From the NCBI GenBank assembly GCA_956465555.1, contig OY101115.1, forward strand, positions 1,054,001 through 1,118,000: DNA of 64,000 nt. The letters run 5' to 3'. Made by a program: the position numbers and the translations under genes. Each line of letters begins with the position of its first letter. The first letter of the stretch is position 1. A model generated the notes under the pieces. That model was not told where the DNA came from and did no database searches. It saw only the letters and a list, made by a program, of their open reading frames with translations. Positions 53,270-63,830 of the stretch are shown in pieces. Source of the stretch: Nitzschia sp. pyKryTriq1. Lineage: Eukaryota > Bacillariophyta > Bacillariophyceae > Bacillariales > Bacillariaceae.

Positions 53270-54230
53270 TGTGGAAAAAACTGGAATTATGGAATGCTTT
53301 CTTCCACACCAACCGTCCCACGTCTCCAAGCCCCCTGATTGGCAAGGGTCTCCCCTCAGACTGCGGTTCTAGAGTGGGCTCTGGGGGGACAAAGCTACCA
53401 CTACTCTCTAGAGAGTTTACTTCTTGGAATTGTGGTTTGCCATCGGGGTGGGGGTGGAGGGTGAAACACAAAACACAACAAACAACAACCTCATACCGTA
53501 CCAGTGTACCTCATGCTCCATTCTCGCGGTCAACAAGCAAGCCGCACGCAAGCAAGAAAAAAAGTTCCCATCATAACCGTCAGCTCCTTTTTGTTGTCAC
53601 AAAGCAGCTGGACCTGACAGATGGCTGTGTCGCAGAGCTTCGCCTTTTCCAAGTACTTAATCGTCCGTTGACGGAAAATGGATCGGACAATCTACAGTAG
53701 CATCGACGGAATGTTCTTATTTAAAATGTTCTCCTCGATGACGTTGTGTTCTTCATTGGATGTTTGAATTGCGTTTGGTTGCGGAGAATGAGTACGTGGT
53801 TTTTGGTGTGACGCGACGAAAGAGGAACTCCGGACCCCTTTTCTTTTAGATATCCCCCTAATCATTCCAATCACACCCCTGATAATCCCCTTTTTCTTTC
53901 CACCGACCGACCCTCCACGTGGTGTTCTTCAATTCATTCATTCGTTCGTCAGTAGCATTAGACTACCGGTACCGTACCAGGTACCGGTACGTACAGTAGT
54001 GATGAGATGGGGTGATGGGTGATGATCTTCGTTCATGATGCTTCATCCTGCCTGCTTCCAAGCTAGCAAGATGGAAGTGTATCACACATCACATCACATC
54101 ACATCACATCACACGACACACAACAAACCTCGATCGCTGCTTGTTGCCATCGTATCATCCCATCGTCTACTACTGGACCATAATATTATTTCAGGAAGCA
54201 CCTTTTACGTTCTCCACCAAGTATCGAACG
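53270..54230. other. Divergent intergenic region, EF-Ts promoter
   Basis: About 960 bp. GTAC cluster at 53963-53998 and a CATCA-unit tandem run at 54084-54113 just upstream of the EF-Ts start. Short open frames exist on both strands with no family features. No gene seen. Confidence 0.45.
54084..54113. repeat. (CATCA)n minisatellite in EF-Ts 5' flank
   Basis: Five to six copies of CACAT/CATCA in tandem, within 150 bp of the EF-Ts start codon. Confidence 0.85.
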
Positions 54231-55223
54231 ATGAAATTTGCTTTGGCCATCTTCTTGGGCGCAATGGCTTCGGCCTCTGCCTTCGCTCCACTATCTCCTG
54301 TATTTACTGGAAAGAGTGCTTCTGCCACTCCCACCAGTCTTTTTATGGGCGAGATTACCCCCAAGACCATCAAGGAACTTCGAGAGAATACGGGCGCTGG
54401 TATGATGGACTGTAAGAAAGCACTGATTGAGTCGGATGGAGACCAAGAGGCTGCCGCCGAATTTCTTCGCAAGAAAGGATTGGCCCAGGCCGACAAGAAG
54501 GCAAGCCGAATTGCTGCCGAAGGAAAGATAGTTGTTTGTACCGAGGGCAATAAAGCCGTGATGGTAGAGGTCAACTGTGAGACCGACTTTGTGGCGAAAG
54601 ATGATAGCTTCCTAGGCTTTTGCGATAAGGTTGCAGGCGCAGCCATCGGCGTTGAAGGCGACAACGTCGAGTCCCTCATGTCAACCGAGGTCGGCGGGGA
54701 AACTCTCGAAAGCAGCCGTCAAGCGATGGTGTCAAAGATTGGAGAAAATATCCAAGTGCGTCGTATGGCTTCTCGTGGGGGGGAAGGATCGACTGTCGGT
54801 GCATATGTTCACATGAACCGCATCGGAGTCCTTGTTGAACTTGAAGGCGGCGACGAGTCTTTGTGCACTGACCTGGGCATGCACATCGCTGCGATGAACC
54901 CTCCTTTCGCAGTTCCCGAAGATGTACCTGCAGATGTTTTGGACAAAGAGCGCCAAATTCTTACAGACCAGGCCTTGGAATCTGGCAAGCCTGCCGAGAT
55001 TGTGGAAAAGATGGTAGAGGGTCGCATCCGTAAATATTTGGAGGAAATTTGCCTTGTCAGTCAAAACTTTGTGAAAGATAGTGGTATAACGGTTGGAAAG
55101 TACTTGGAAAATAATGGTGCCAAGATGATTGGGTTCTCTCGCATTGTCGTCGGCGAGGGTATCGAGAAGAAGGAAGATGATTTTGCCGCCGAGGTGGCAA
55201 AGATGGCTGGTGGATCAAGCTAG
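54231..55223 (+). CDS. tsf: Plastid translation elongation factor Ts
   Basis: Exchanges GDP for GTP on EF-Tu during plastid protein synthesis. No introns; 330 aa. The start at 54231 gives a signal peptide MKFALAIFLGAMASASAFAP, with the diatom plastid motif ASAFAP, and then a short Ser/Thr-rich transit segment. Mature domain: ITPKTIKELRENTGAGMMDCKKALIE (UBA-like EF-Tu-binding N-domain, TGAGMMDCKKAL), ADKKASRIAAEGKIVV, the family hallmark EVNCETDFVAKDD, and two core repeats (VGAYVHMNRIGVLVELEGGD and the AMNPPF/VSQNFVKDSGITVGKYL region). In-frame upstream ATGs at 54141 and nearby lack the import signal. The nuclear location fits gene transfer from the plastid ancestor. Confidence 0.96.
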   Translation: MKFALAIFLGAMASASAFAPLSPVFTGKSASATPTSLFMGEITPKTIKELRENTGAGMMDCKKALIESDGDQEAAAEFLRKKGLAQADKKASRIAAEGKIVVCTEGNKAVMVEVNCETDFVAKDDSFLGFCDKVAGAAIGVEGDNVESLMSTEVGGETLESSRQAMVSKIGENIQVRRMASRGGEGSTVGAYVHMNRIGVLVELEGGDESLCTDLGMHIAAMNPPFAVPEDVPADVLDKERQILTDQALESGKPAEIVEKMVEGRIRKYLEEICLVSQNFVKDSGITVGKYLENNGAKMIGFSRIVVGEGIEKKEDDFAAEVAKMAGGSS

Positions 55224-55926
55224 ACATTACGATCATACCATCTAGATGAGTATATTTGTGTTTGCTGTGTGCAGAAAAAAGATAGTCAGTACTAGATGGC
55301 AGTACAAAGATCCACAGAAAGAAATGTTTGATTTGCTACTCTAGAGGAATCTTGAGGGGACAGTTCGTTCTCTCCCTCGAACTATCGAACGAAGGAATGT
55401 ATCGCTCAGCAGGATACTAACTGACTGTGATCTTACTCGCTCCATACTCTACTAGAGCTGTACTATGAATATCTTTCTCGAGAGAGAGAGATGAGCTACT
55501 CTTCTGAATGAGTACTTGTACAGGTCTACTAAATATTATGTACGGGTAATGGGGGCCTAATCTAGAGTAGAGTGGGTATACCGGTAGGTAGTACCGGTAC
55601 CGGTAGTCTGTGTACAGTACATACTCTCGTAAGGTACGGTATAATATCATAAAAAGGCGGGTGTACTTCCGTGTTGCACGTTCTCATATGAATTTATTCG
55701 TGTCTGTATAAAACAATAACTCTTTGGATTTCCGCTCACGTTTTCCCGCCGACAAATCCGATGAATGGATAGGATCGCGTCGTACCACAACGAACGAATG
55801 GGTCATCATCATCGGCAACAACGACGACGACCACATGCATGAAGAGGTTTGTTTCAAGTCCCCTTTCATCTCATTTTTTATTCTCACCTTGATTTGTAAG
55901 CATACCAGGAAATTTCAAGTTTAACC
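55224..55926. other. Intergenic, EF-Ts / adenosine kinase
   Basis: About 700 bp between two plus-strand genes; GTAC cluster at 55575-55640 (ATACCGGTAGGTAGTACCGG and relatives). A CGAGAGAGAGAGATG run lies near 55477. No gene seen. Confidence 0.4.
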
Positions 55927-57050
55927 ATGACGAAATTCGTAGGTACGTTGTGACGAGGCGGATTGAGCATTACAATTCTTGCAGTATTCGTCGCCCTCGA
56001 ACCGTCGACCAATGCTGTTGTCCTTTTTTGTCTGCAGGAACATTGATGGGAATGGGAAACCCTTTGCTCGATATTTCTGCCGAAGTCGGACAAGATTTGT
56101 TGGACAAATACGATGTGCAACTTGACTCGGCCATCTTGGCTGAAGAGAAGCACCAACCGCTTTTCAAGGAACTTATCGAAAATTACAGCCCACAATACAT
56201 CGCCGGTGGTGCCACCCAAAATACTATTCGCGTTGCCCAATGGATGATGCAAAAGCCTGGCCAGACTGCATTCATGGGTTGTGTTGGAGCCGATCCCTAT
56301 GCGAAGCAACTCGAGGAGTGTGCTACTTCTGATGGAGTACTTGTCCACTACATGAAAGATGAGAAAGTGCCCACTGGAACTTGTGCTGCTTTGATCAAGG
56401 ATGGCGAGCGTGCTTTGGTGACGAATCTGGACGCCGCCAACAACTTCAAACCGACCCACCTCGAAACTGAGCAGGCGAAAGAAATTATTGCTGCTGCTAA
56501 GGTTTACTACAGTGCTGGTTTCTTCTTGACTGTGTCGGTCGAGAGTTTGGTTCAAGTTGCGGAACAATTCCTTGCTGAGAAGAAGACTTTTTGCCTGAAT
56601 CTTTCTGCTCCCTTCATTGTTGATTTTTTCGGAGACCAGCTTTCCACTGCCATGGAGTATGCCGATTTCTTGTTCGGAAACGAAAGCGAAGCTGCTGCCT
56701 ATGGAAAGAAGCACGGCTTGGGTGAAGACTTGAAGGCAATTGCATTGGCCGTTGCCGCCTTGCCAAAGAAGGATGCTTCGCGCCCACGAACGGTCGTCTT
56801 CACGCAAGGTTCTCAATCAACCATCGTCGTGTGTGATGGAAAAGTGATCGAATATGCTGTTGATCCCTTGCCCAAGGAACAACTCGTCGACACGAATGGG
56901 GCCGGTGATGCTTTCGTCGGTGGTTTCCTTGCTGAACTCATTGAAGGCAAGGGAATGGAGGATTGCGTGAAGGCTGGACACTGGGCCGCCCGTTACATCA
57001 TCCAACAATCTGGTACCCAACTGGGAAAGACTTGCGATTACAAGGCTTAG
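55927..57050 (+). CDS. ADK: Adenosine kinase (PfkB family)
   Basis: Phosphorylates adenosine to AMP with ATP. Exon 1 is only 16 bp (55927-55942, MTKFV), intron 95 bp (55943-56037), exon 2 56038-57050; 342 aa. The ribokinase fold is clear: GMGNPLLDISAEVG at the N-terminus (substrate-site G-N-P-L-L-D), SPQYIAGGATQNTIRVAQWM (PfkB signature 1), TQGSQSTIV, and DTNGAGDAFVGGFLAELI (PfkB signature 2, with the catalytic Asp and anion hole). The start codon in a 16-bp exon followed by GTACGT is unusual, but the join G-T-L-M-G-M-G is exactly that of other adenosine kinases. Together with the ADAL gene 4 kb upstream it belongs to purine salvage; the genes are separate. Confidence 0.95.
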
Positions 57051-57122
57051 ATTTTATTCAGTTACACTAGGCTACGTTTTAGCAGCGTCTTCCAACGACT
57101 AAATTATTTCTCGACAATACAG

Positions 57123-57830
57123 TTACAAGCATGTGATGTGGATTGGGTTGGACCCAAAGTGATCGGCGACTTCTCCGCCGTACAATGCTTTGTTGACTAT
57201 CCATTCCGCCAGGTCCTTACGATCAGTTTTCATTGTAGGACATTTCTTGGTACCGTCAAACAGAATGGTCTTTCCTGTTGAGTCGTTCTCTGTCAAAGCT
57301 GTGGGACGAACGATCATAGTCCTGTTTTTCATTGCAGACAGAAAGGCCTCCTCTTGGCCATCATGATCCCTGAGGACGTGGCGCAAGTGGAATTCAATCA
57401 TTTTCCCGATGCCATATCCTGCAATGATACGCGATTCGCCGGCTCCAACGCTGGAAACAACCAGGACATTGACATTCACGAAGCTGGGTTTGCTAAGAAC
57501 CTCCACGAGCGCCTTGGCAGATGAAGTGCGAATATCGTTCTTCTTTACGCTGTCACCATTCCCGATAGCCACAATCACAAGTTCTGCCTTGGATGCAGTG
57601 ACTGCACGTTGGAGGTCCTTTGGATCTCTTGCGTTGCCTTGAATGATTTCGTCACATAGTGCTCGCGTTTCCTGGTCGAATTTTCCGGCGTCGCGGCAGA
57701 ATGCAAAGATCTTGGGCTTGTTGCTGTTGTTGTTGGGCGAGGAGGCGGTGACAGCACCAGCAAGCTGTTGAATGATGTTCACTCCAGTGCGTCCAGTAGC
57801 ACCGACAATAAGAACAGATTGAGGATTCAT
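57123..57830 (-). CDS. NAD(P)-binding Rossmann protein, NmrA/SDR-like
   Basis: No introns, 235 aa. N-terminal nucleotide-binding motif VLIVGATGRTGVNIIQQLAG (G-A-T-G-x-T-G), then F-A-F-C-R-D-A-G-K-F, a segment QGNARDPKDLQRAV in which N-A-R-D-P-x-D-L fits the NmrA/atypical SDR group, and KAELVIVAIGNGDS. The C-terminal half has VLVVSSVGAGESR, H-x-D-G-Q-E-E-A-F-L and VRPTALTENDSTGKT, as in NAD(P)-binding reductase-like proteins such as BLVRB/HTATIP2 relatives. The classical SDR catalytic Tyr-x3-Lys is not present, so the enzyme activity is uncertain. Its 3' end faces the adenosine kinase 3' end (72 bp apart). Confidence 0.85.
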   Translation of the reverse strand: MNPQSVLIVGATGRTGVNIIQQLAGAVTASSPNNNSNKPKIFAFCRDAGKFDQETRALCDEIIQGNARDPKDLQRAVTASKAELVIVAIGNGDSVKKNDIRTSSAKALVEVLSKPSFVNVNVLVVSSVGAGESRIIAGYGIGKMIEFHLRHVLRDHDGQEEAFLSAMKNRTMIVRPTALTENDSTGKTILFDGTKKCPTMKTDRKDLAEWIVNKALYGGEVADHFGSNPIHITCL

Positions 57831-58480
57831 TGCGATTGATTTCTTCTTTGGCTTTTTTTAAGGTTGGATTGCTGTTGTCGTTGTATTTCGACCTTGTCCT
57901 CGATTTTGATTTTGTGAGCAGACGACGATAGTCCTCATCTTGTTCTACTAGAAGAGTATTCCTATATTGTGTTTTGTTCTTCCTTGATCCAGTTCGCCAC
58001 GATTTGGATGTAGTAGGAGAAGTGCTAAAAGAAATCTTTTGGATCTTGGTTCTCTCTGCTAAATAATAGCTTTCGTGGATCCTTCATCGCACCGACCACC
58101 ACCACGGAGTTCTATTTTTGGTAGAGTGAGTCCCGCAGAAATGGGTTTGGCACTTTCTCTTCCCGCGCGTAATTTGATTGATTGATGATTGATTCATTCG
58201 ATCGATTCTTGCTGTTTGGGGGTTTTGGTTTTGGGGGTTTCGGGTTTATTGGGCGGGAAACAAAAATCAGATCGCGACGATGATGATGATGATGATGATG
58301 AACGATGATGGGACCCGCCCGCATATCATCAGAGAGACGACTAGTCGATAGTCGATCGCAAGTAAGCGATGCTTATTACACTGGCTCCGAGCCTTGGAAC
58401 TCTTGTTATATCTGCGGAAAGCCGCCTCGTACTGTCCGTTTCTATGAATTTTTATGGTTATTAGCTGCGAACCCAGAGAG
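57831..58480. other. Divergent intergenic region with GAT repeat
   Basis: About 650 bp, promoter of the NAD(P)-binding gene and the sulfotransferase-like gene. Contains TTTTGGGGGTTT-type words near 58218-58247 and a GAT triplet run at 58277-58301. No gene seen. Confidence 0.4.
58277..58301. repeat. (GAT)n triplet run
   Basis: About eight GAT units in intergenic DNA, 5' of the sulfotransferase-like gene. Confidence 0.85.
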
Positions 58481-59803
58481 ATGCCGCCCATAAAAAATGG
58501 TGGCCTCAAACTGGTGATTTTTATCATCGTTATCAACCTCTTTTTCGTCGCGCAATATTCTTGGAACTTGGAAATCGGTTCTTCCACCACCGATCGTGAC
58601 ATTGGTGACTCATTGTCTCCTGAAAACCAGACCGCAAGCCCACTTCTTCCTTGGAATATCACAGAATCCAAACGGTTGAATATTTTTCATGGCAAAATTG
58701 ATACGATTCGACTTCTCGGCGAACGACACTCGGGAACGACCTACCTGACGAGATATCTTCAGAGATGTTTCCCTCAACAGAATGTGAACGATTGTCTGGT
58801 GCGAAAGAAACACTGGTTTCAGCCTTCTCCAGATGCGATCCTACGAGCAGCAAAAACGGTGGACAGAGAAAGCTTAGCGGAAGCCACCGACTTTCGAAGA
58901 TTCGTCCCGGGCTGCAGAACCTGGTGGGATATTGCACAGCAATCACATCCGAGAAGCATTTTTCAAACGAGTATTGTCCTGCTCGTAGTACGGAATCCGT
59001 ACCAATGGATTGAAGCAATGAGACTGCGGCCATGGCATTGGCCAAACCACTTGAGGATAATTCCGAAGAATGAAACTACCATCGCTACAATGAAATATGA
59101 TCCAAACAAAAAAGAAGCATCCAGGCGTAGGCTTCAACGACAAAGACAAGATCAAATACCGCAAAAAAGGAGTGTTGGTGGTACACGCAAAGGAGAAAAA
59201 GTCGGTGATACTTTCCCTGGCTCTGTGCGTATCCAAAAATCTTTCGTAGAATATGAGGTTTTAGATTGGAGAGACTTCATTCAAGCCCCTATGCGATTGT
59301 TGGACGAAGACACAAGAGCGGCCACCACTGCCAAGATTTGCCAGAAAGGATTTCCCAAAGGAACCGTTTCCCCCTGTATTGGAAATCATTCCTATGTGCC
59401 TCCAACTGTCAGCCACATACCGCGTGCTTTTCTTCGCAACTTGCCGTTTGCAGTGAACGACGCATTTTATGAGCTCCAGCTCGATACAAAGCCTTTTGAC
59501 AGTCCATTGGCTCTCCGAAATGCAAAGATTCGGAACCTTCTGAATTTAGGTCAAGCCTGGGACCTGGGAGGTTTCGCTGTGATCAAGTACGAGGACATTC
59601 TTGGTGGGTCTGACCACAACAGCACGAATTTGCGTTCACTGGTCGAGCAGATCGCTCAGGTTCTGGGTATCGAAAGTCAGTGTCCACCACACCAGTCACT
59701 GGCCAAGGCACCCTATGTCTTGCCAGAAGAATTCGCCAAGTGGGTTGGGGATCACACGGACTGGGAAGTGGAAAGTCGTCTAGGATACACTCGTGTAGAC
59801 TGA
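58481..59803 (+). CDS. Type II membrane sulfotransferase-like protein
   Basis: No introns, 440 aa. The start at 58481 gives a short cytoplasmic tail (PPIKNGGLK) and a signal anchor (LVIFIIVINLFFVAQYSW), i.e. a Golgi-type type II membrane protein. A P-loop-like 5'-phosphosulfate motif LLGERHSGTTYLTRYLQ is followed by VLLVVRNPYQWIEAMRLRPWHW (3'-phosphate-binding strand with R-N-P-Y), and AVIKYEDILGG near the C-terminus. These are the usual marks of the PAPS-dependent sulfotransferase fold; diatoms carry many proteins of this kind for sulfated polysaccharides. A basic, Lys/Arg/Gln-rich linker (KKEASRRRLQRQRQDQIPQKR) lies in the middle. Donor and acceptor substrates cannot be told. Three N-x-[ST] sites in the stalk suggest glycosylation. 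Confidence 0.8.
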   Translation: MPPIKNGGLKLVIFIIVINLFFVAQYSWNLEIGSSTTDRDIGDSLSPENQTASPLLPWNITESKRLNIFHGKIDTIRLLGERHSGTTYLTRYLQRCFPQQNVNDCLVRKKHWFQPSPDAILRAAKTVDRESLAEATDFRRFVPGCRTWWDIAQQSHPRSIFQTSIVLLVVRNPYQWIEAMRLRPWHWPNHLRIIPKNETTIATMKYDPNKKEASRRRLQRQRQDQIPQKRSVGGTRKGEKVGDTFPGSVRIQKSFVEYEVLDWRDFIQAPMRLLDEDTRAATTAKICQKGFPKGTVSPCIGNHSYVPPTVSHIPRAFLRNLPFAVNDAFYELQLDTKPFDSPLALRNAKIRNLLNLGQAWDLGGFAVIKYEDILGGSDHNSTNLRSLVEQIAQVLGIESQCPPHQSLAKAPYVLPEEFAKWVGDHTDWEVESRLGYTRVD

Positions 59804-59865
59804 AAACTTTCTCATCATAGCTACCCGTAGAATGCATCTCCTAGAATAGTCTTCGTAATTCAGAT

Positions 59866-61024
59866 CTACCTGGTTGCTAAATGTTCTCCCTGAAGAATTT
59901 CAAGTAGAGCATCATGAACCTTTCCGTTGCTCGAAACCAAACTTCGGGTCCGCAAAGTATAGTCGTGACCCTCCAAATCAGTCACCCTCCCCCCGGCTTC
60001 CTGTACAATCAGTGCCCCGGCAGCAATATCCCATGCACATTCGTCGGGCGTCCAATACGCTGTGAGACGACCATTTGCCACCCATGGCAGCATTACTGCG
60101 GAAGAACCCAGCATTCGAATAGTCCGCACTGCAGGCATGAGAGGCTGAATGGCTTTGACGCACTGCTCCAAACTTTCTTGTCCAGCAGGGCTTTCCATAC
60201 CCACCGTCGCATCACCAAGAATCTCCTCTTGTCCCACTTGAATCGATTCCCCATTCAAAAATGCTCCCTTTCCTCGAATGGCTGAGAACAGCTCGTTGTT
60301 GTGTGGATCGTACAAGACTCCAATCATTACCTCTCCTTCGTAGGCTACAGCTATGCTAGGCATGTTGAGTGGGATTCCACTGGCAAAGTTGGTAGTTCCA
60401 TCAATCGGATCCACAATCCAAAGCCAAGGCGATTTGGTACTCGTCAATTTTTCCTCCAGGGCAGCAATAGCCGATTCTATTCCCGCCTCAACCTGTTCTT
60501 CTCCTAGAAAGTTGTGATTAGGGTATGAAGCTTGAACCGTCTCTCTGGTTACCTAAAAGGGAAGTGCGAAGGAGAGAGAAAGAATAATCATGGATGAGCA
60601 AGCAAGCGATTGGCTAATGCAATTGGCGGCCGAAATAATAATAATTCGTTTTGTAGGACTGTATGAGACACACCTTTTCGCACATGGGATCCACGAGTGT
60701 CAGCAAATCCCGACTGGTCGACTTGGTTTCTACCACATCTGCCCCATCGGCATGTTTCAGAATAATCTCTCCTGCCTTTTTGGAGGCATCGACTGCGACC
60801 AGAAAAATTTGCTGCAAACTTTGGTCATCAGGCAAGCTGCTCGCTTGTGCTTGTCGTACTAATACTATCCGAGCAGATCTCCTCCTCCTCCTCCTCCTCC
60901 CGTTCGTCGTCGTCATCGTCGTCGTCGTGATGCCGCAAAAGGCAAACGCCAATCTGGTGGAAGACGACAAGGGCAGAACCACCCAAAGTATAATCTGATA
61001 CCAGAGGGGAAGAATCTTAAACAT
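59866..61024 (-). CDS. Inositol monophosphatase-family protein
   Basis: Mg2+-dependent, Li+-sensitive phosphatase family (inositol monophosphatase or a related sugar/nucleotide phosphatase). Exons 61024-60674 and 60552-59866, intron 121 bp (60673-60553), joining C-E-K | V-T-R-E; 345 aa. Motifs: the metal-site Glu in [27 protein letters not shown] (D-P-[IL]-D-G-T) and the C-terminal [19 protein letters not shown] (W-D-x-A-A-G...G-G). The N-terminus has a hydrophobic signal ([18 protein letters not shown]) followed by AFAFCG and a poly-Arg run (RRRRRRRS), so entry into the ER and possibly the plastid is likely, although the motif is imperfect. The 3' end faces the sulfotransferase 3' end, 62 bp away. 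Confidence 0.92.
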
Positions 61025-61295
61025 TATATCTGACTCAATAAAGTTTCAATGCCAAACAAAATGAAGTCGCCGTTTTGGATGGGATGTGTTGGATGCAATC
61101 CGTAAAAAGAAGAAAGTCACCGCATACCGCATACTGCCGCATACTGTAATAACTATCCAAAGATTTGCCGTTTGCCGCCGCGACAATCTATATCCGATCT
61201 ATTACGGCAGCAGCTAATAATAATATCTTCTCTAATATGACGTCCCGGCAGGTCCCGGATGCGGTCCCGGGTCGGGTCCGTCACGGCGAGGTGAC

Positions 61296-61326
<31 letters not shown>

Positions 61327-61329
61327 GTA
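61025..61329. other. Intergenic flank before the Copia element, with poly-A tract
   Basis: Between the start of the IMPase gene and the retroelement. It contains CCCGG-rich words (CCCGGCAGGTCCCGGATGCGG near 61243-61263), direct CGCATACCGCATACTGCCGCATACTG repeats near 61121-61147, and the A tract at 61296-61324. No gene seen. Confidence 0.45.
61296..61324. repeat. Poly-A tract, 29 A
   Basis: An unbroken run of 29 A on the plus strand immediately upstream of the Copia-type sequence. Confidence 0.9.
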
Positions 61330-63830
61330 GAGTAGAAGTGCTCATAATTTTAGTAAGCGGACATTACGCTAAAGAGACACGAGAGTTTGTAACACGCTTC
61401 GAAGCGAAAGGTTAAGACGAACCTCGTTTGAAGCAACGTTTCGCTACTGAAATTGATCAACAGATAAGAGCTTGAACACAGAGCTAAGGTAAGAGAGCTG
61501 AGTGGAAATTGTGTCTACCAGTTACTCGAGATATTGTGAGAAGCGAAAGGTCGCTATCACGGATAAAAGAAGACAAGGCGAATCAGCAAGGGGCTTACAA
61601 CGACAATGAGTAAGGTTGAAGACAAGGCGATTCGCGTCATCACGTTCAGTGGAAAACAGTCTGAATGGGCCGTATGGGAGGCGAAGTTCCTCGCCAAGGC
61701 GAACCGAAAGGGATTCAAGAAAGTCTTGTTGGGCCAAGAAAGGGCGCCAAAGGATGACGAGTCGATTGATGAATCGACCGATGAAGGTAAAGAATCCAAG
61801 CGAACTCGTGAGGCTAATGAGACAGCCTACGAAGAGATGTTGTTAAGTATCGACGGAACCTCGAAGACAGGACGTGTTGCTTTTAACATTGTGAAACTAA
61901 GTAAGACGAAAGACCTCAAGGAAGGAGATTCGCATCTGGCCTGGACGAAGTTGCGTAATAAATATGCCACGAAAAGTGCGCCATCTCTTTTGGCAATGAA
62001 GAAGGAATTTACGAACTCGCGACTTGTCAACAAGAAAGACGACCCCGACGAATGGGTTACTGAACTGGAAGACTTGAGAGTGCAAATGGAAGATCAAGGT
62101 TCCACCATGGAGGATATGGAGTTTATGATGCATATTCTGAACAACCTGCCAAAGGAATACGAGATCACGCAATCGAAACTCGAAGACAAGCTTGAGATCG
62201 ACGAGTTGACGATTGACAAAATTCGAACTGAACTGAACCTCAAGTACAAACGAATGTTCCCAAAAGGAGGACAATCGTCAGGAGATGACAATGAAGATAC
62301 CGCGCTATTCAGCGGCGGATTCAAGGGAAAATGCAACAACTGCGGAAAAACCGGACACAAGCGTCAAAACTGCCCGGATAATAAGCACAGCGGTGGCGGC
62401 GGAGGCGGTAAATTCCAAGGCAATTGTAATCATTGCGGAAAGAAGGGCCATAAAGAAGTAAATTGTTGGTCTAAACATGGAAAACCGGACAAGGCGAATA
62501 TTGGGTCGGACGGAAAGAATGATAAAGCGGAAATCGTACTCACTGCCACCCAACCCCATGATTTCGCAATCGGAAATGATGAATACGGTCTTAGCGGAAG
62601 AGAAATCAAGATGACCAACGATACCTGGATCGGCGATAGCGGAGCATCTTGTCATATGACGAACGATTCCACAGGAATGTTCGATACCACAGAAATTGAT
62701 GAAGAAATCACCATCGGAAACGGAAAACCGATGAAAGCGACTCGCGTCGGAAAAATCAAGGTCGACGTGATACAGAAGAACGGTAAAACAGAGCGGATCA
62801 CAGTGACAAACGTGAAGCTCGTTCCCGAACTTTATTTCAAGTTATTCAGTATTACTGCAGCTTTGGACAAAGGTTTCAAGATTGGAAACGACGGTCGGAT
62901 TATTTACCTCGAAAAAGGAGACTTTCATCTCGCATTCGACAAAATATTCACGACAAAGACTGGATATTTGCTTGGAGTCGACATGATTCAACAGTCGAAC
63001 GAAATGGCTCAAGCAAATTTGATGACCGGAAATTCGATTGATATCAATGAATTCCACAAGATATTGGGTCACCCGTACGAAGAATCGGTGCGACAGACCG
63101 CGAAGTCGCTAGGATTGAAAGCGACTGGAAAGTTCATTAAATGCGAGGATTGTGCCGTATCGAAGGCACGCCGCAAGAAATTGAATAAAGAGACTGTGAA
63201 ACGAAGCAACAGGAAGGGAGATCGCATGTTCCTGGATATCTCGTCGATCAAAGCCGAGAGTTTCAGTATGAAGAAATTTTGGCTGCTTTTGGTCGACGAT
63301 AACACTGATTGTTGCTTCAGTTTCTTTCTAACCGCGAAAAGCGAATTGAGCGAGACTGTGAGACAGTTTATTAAAGACGTCAAGGCACAACATGGCATCG
63401 AAGTCAAGACAATTCGATGCGACAATGCTGGCGAAAACAAGGCATTAGAAGCGGACTGCAAGAAAGACGGACTCGGAATTTCGTTCGAGTTTACTGCGTC
63501 AGATACCCCGCAACAAAATGGCCGAGTTGAAAGAAAGTTTGCTTCTCTCTATGGAAGAGTGAGAGCAATGTTAAACGGTGCCAGAGTCACCAAAGACTTG
63601 CGTGGGAAATTGTGGGCGGAAGGTGCAAACACTGCGACCGACAACGAAAATATCATCGTTGCAGAAGGAGAATCCGAAAGCGCATACAAGAAATTTCATG
63701 GCACGGACCCCAAATATGCTCGTTATTTAAGGAAGTTTGGTGAGATCGCAATTGTGACGGATCACACTAAAATCAAGGGCAAGATTGAAGATCGAGGCAA
63801 ACCATGCCTGTTGTAGTAAAAAACCAGTAA
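61330..63830 (+). mobile_element. Incomplete Copia-type (CoDi-like) retroelement: gag-protease-integrase
   Basis: A 736-codon reading frame (61606-63816) encodes, in order: a gag-like region with WEAKFLAKANRKGFK, two CCHC zinc knuckles (CNNCGKTGHKRQNC and CNHCGKKGHKEVNC), an aspartic protease (GDSGASCHM), the GAG-pre-integrase zinc region (HKILGHPYEESVRQ...CEDCAVSKARR), and the integrase core with D-I-S-S and a DNAGE block plus the Q-Q-N-G-R-V-E-R motif. Gag followed by protease then integrase is the order of the Copia superfamily, and diatom genomes carry the CoDi group. Reverse transcriptase and RNase H are not found in the window and I could not identify a pair of LTRs, so the element looks broken, with about one break. 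The open frame suggests it is relatively young. Confidence 0.9.

Noticed and set aside
50516-57050. Possible functional cluster of ADAL deaminase and adenosine kinase
   Set aside because: Two purine-salvage genes lie about 4 kb apart, but two unrelated genes stand between them, and eukaryotic clustering of this kind is usually chance.
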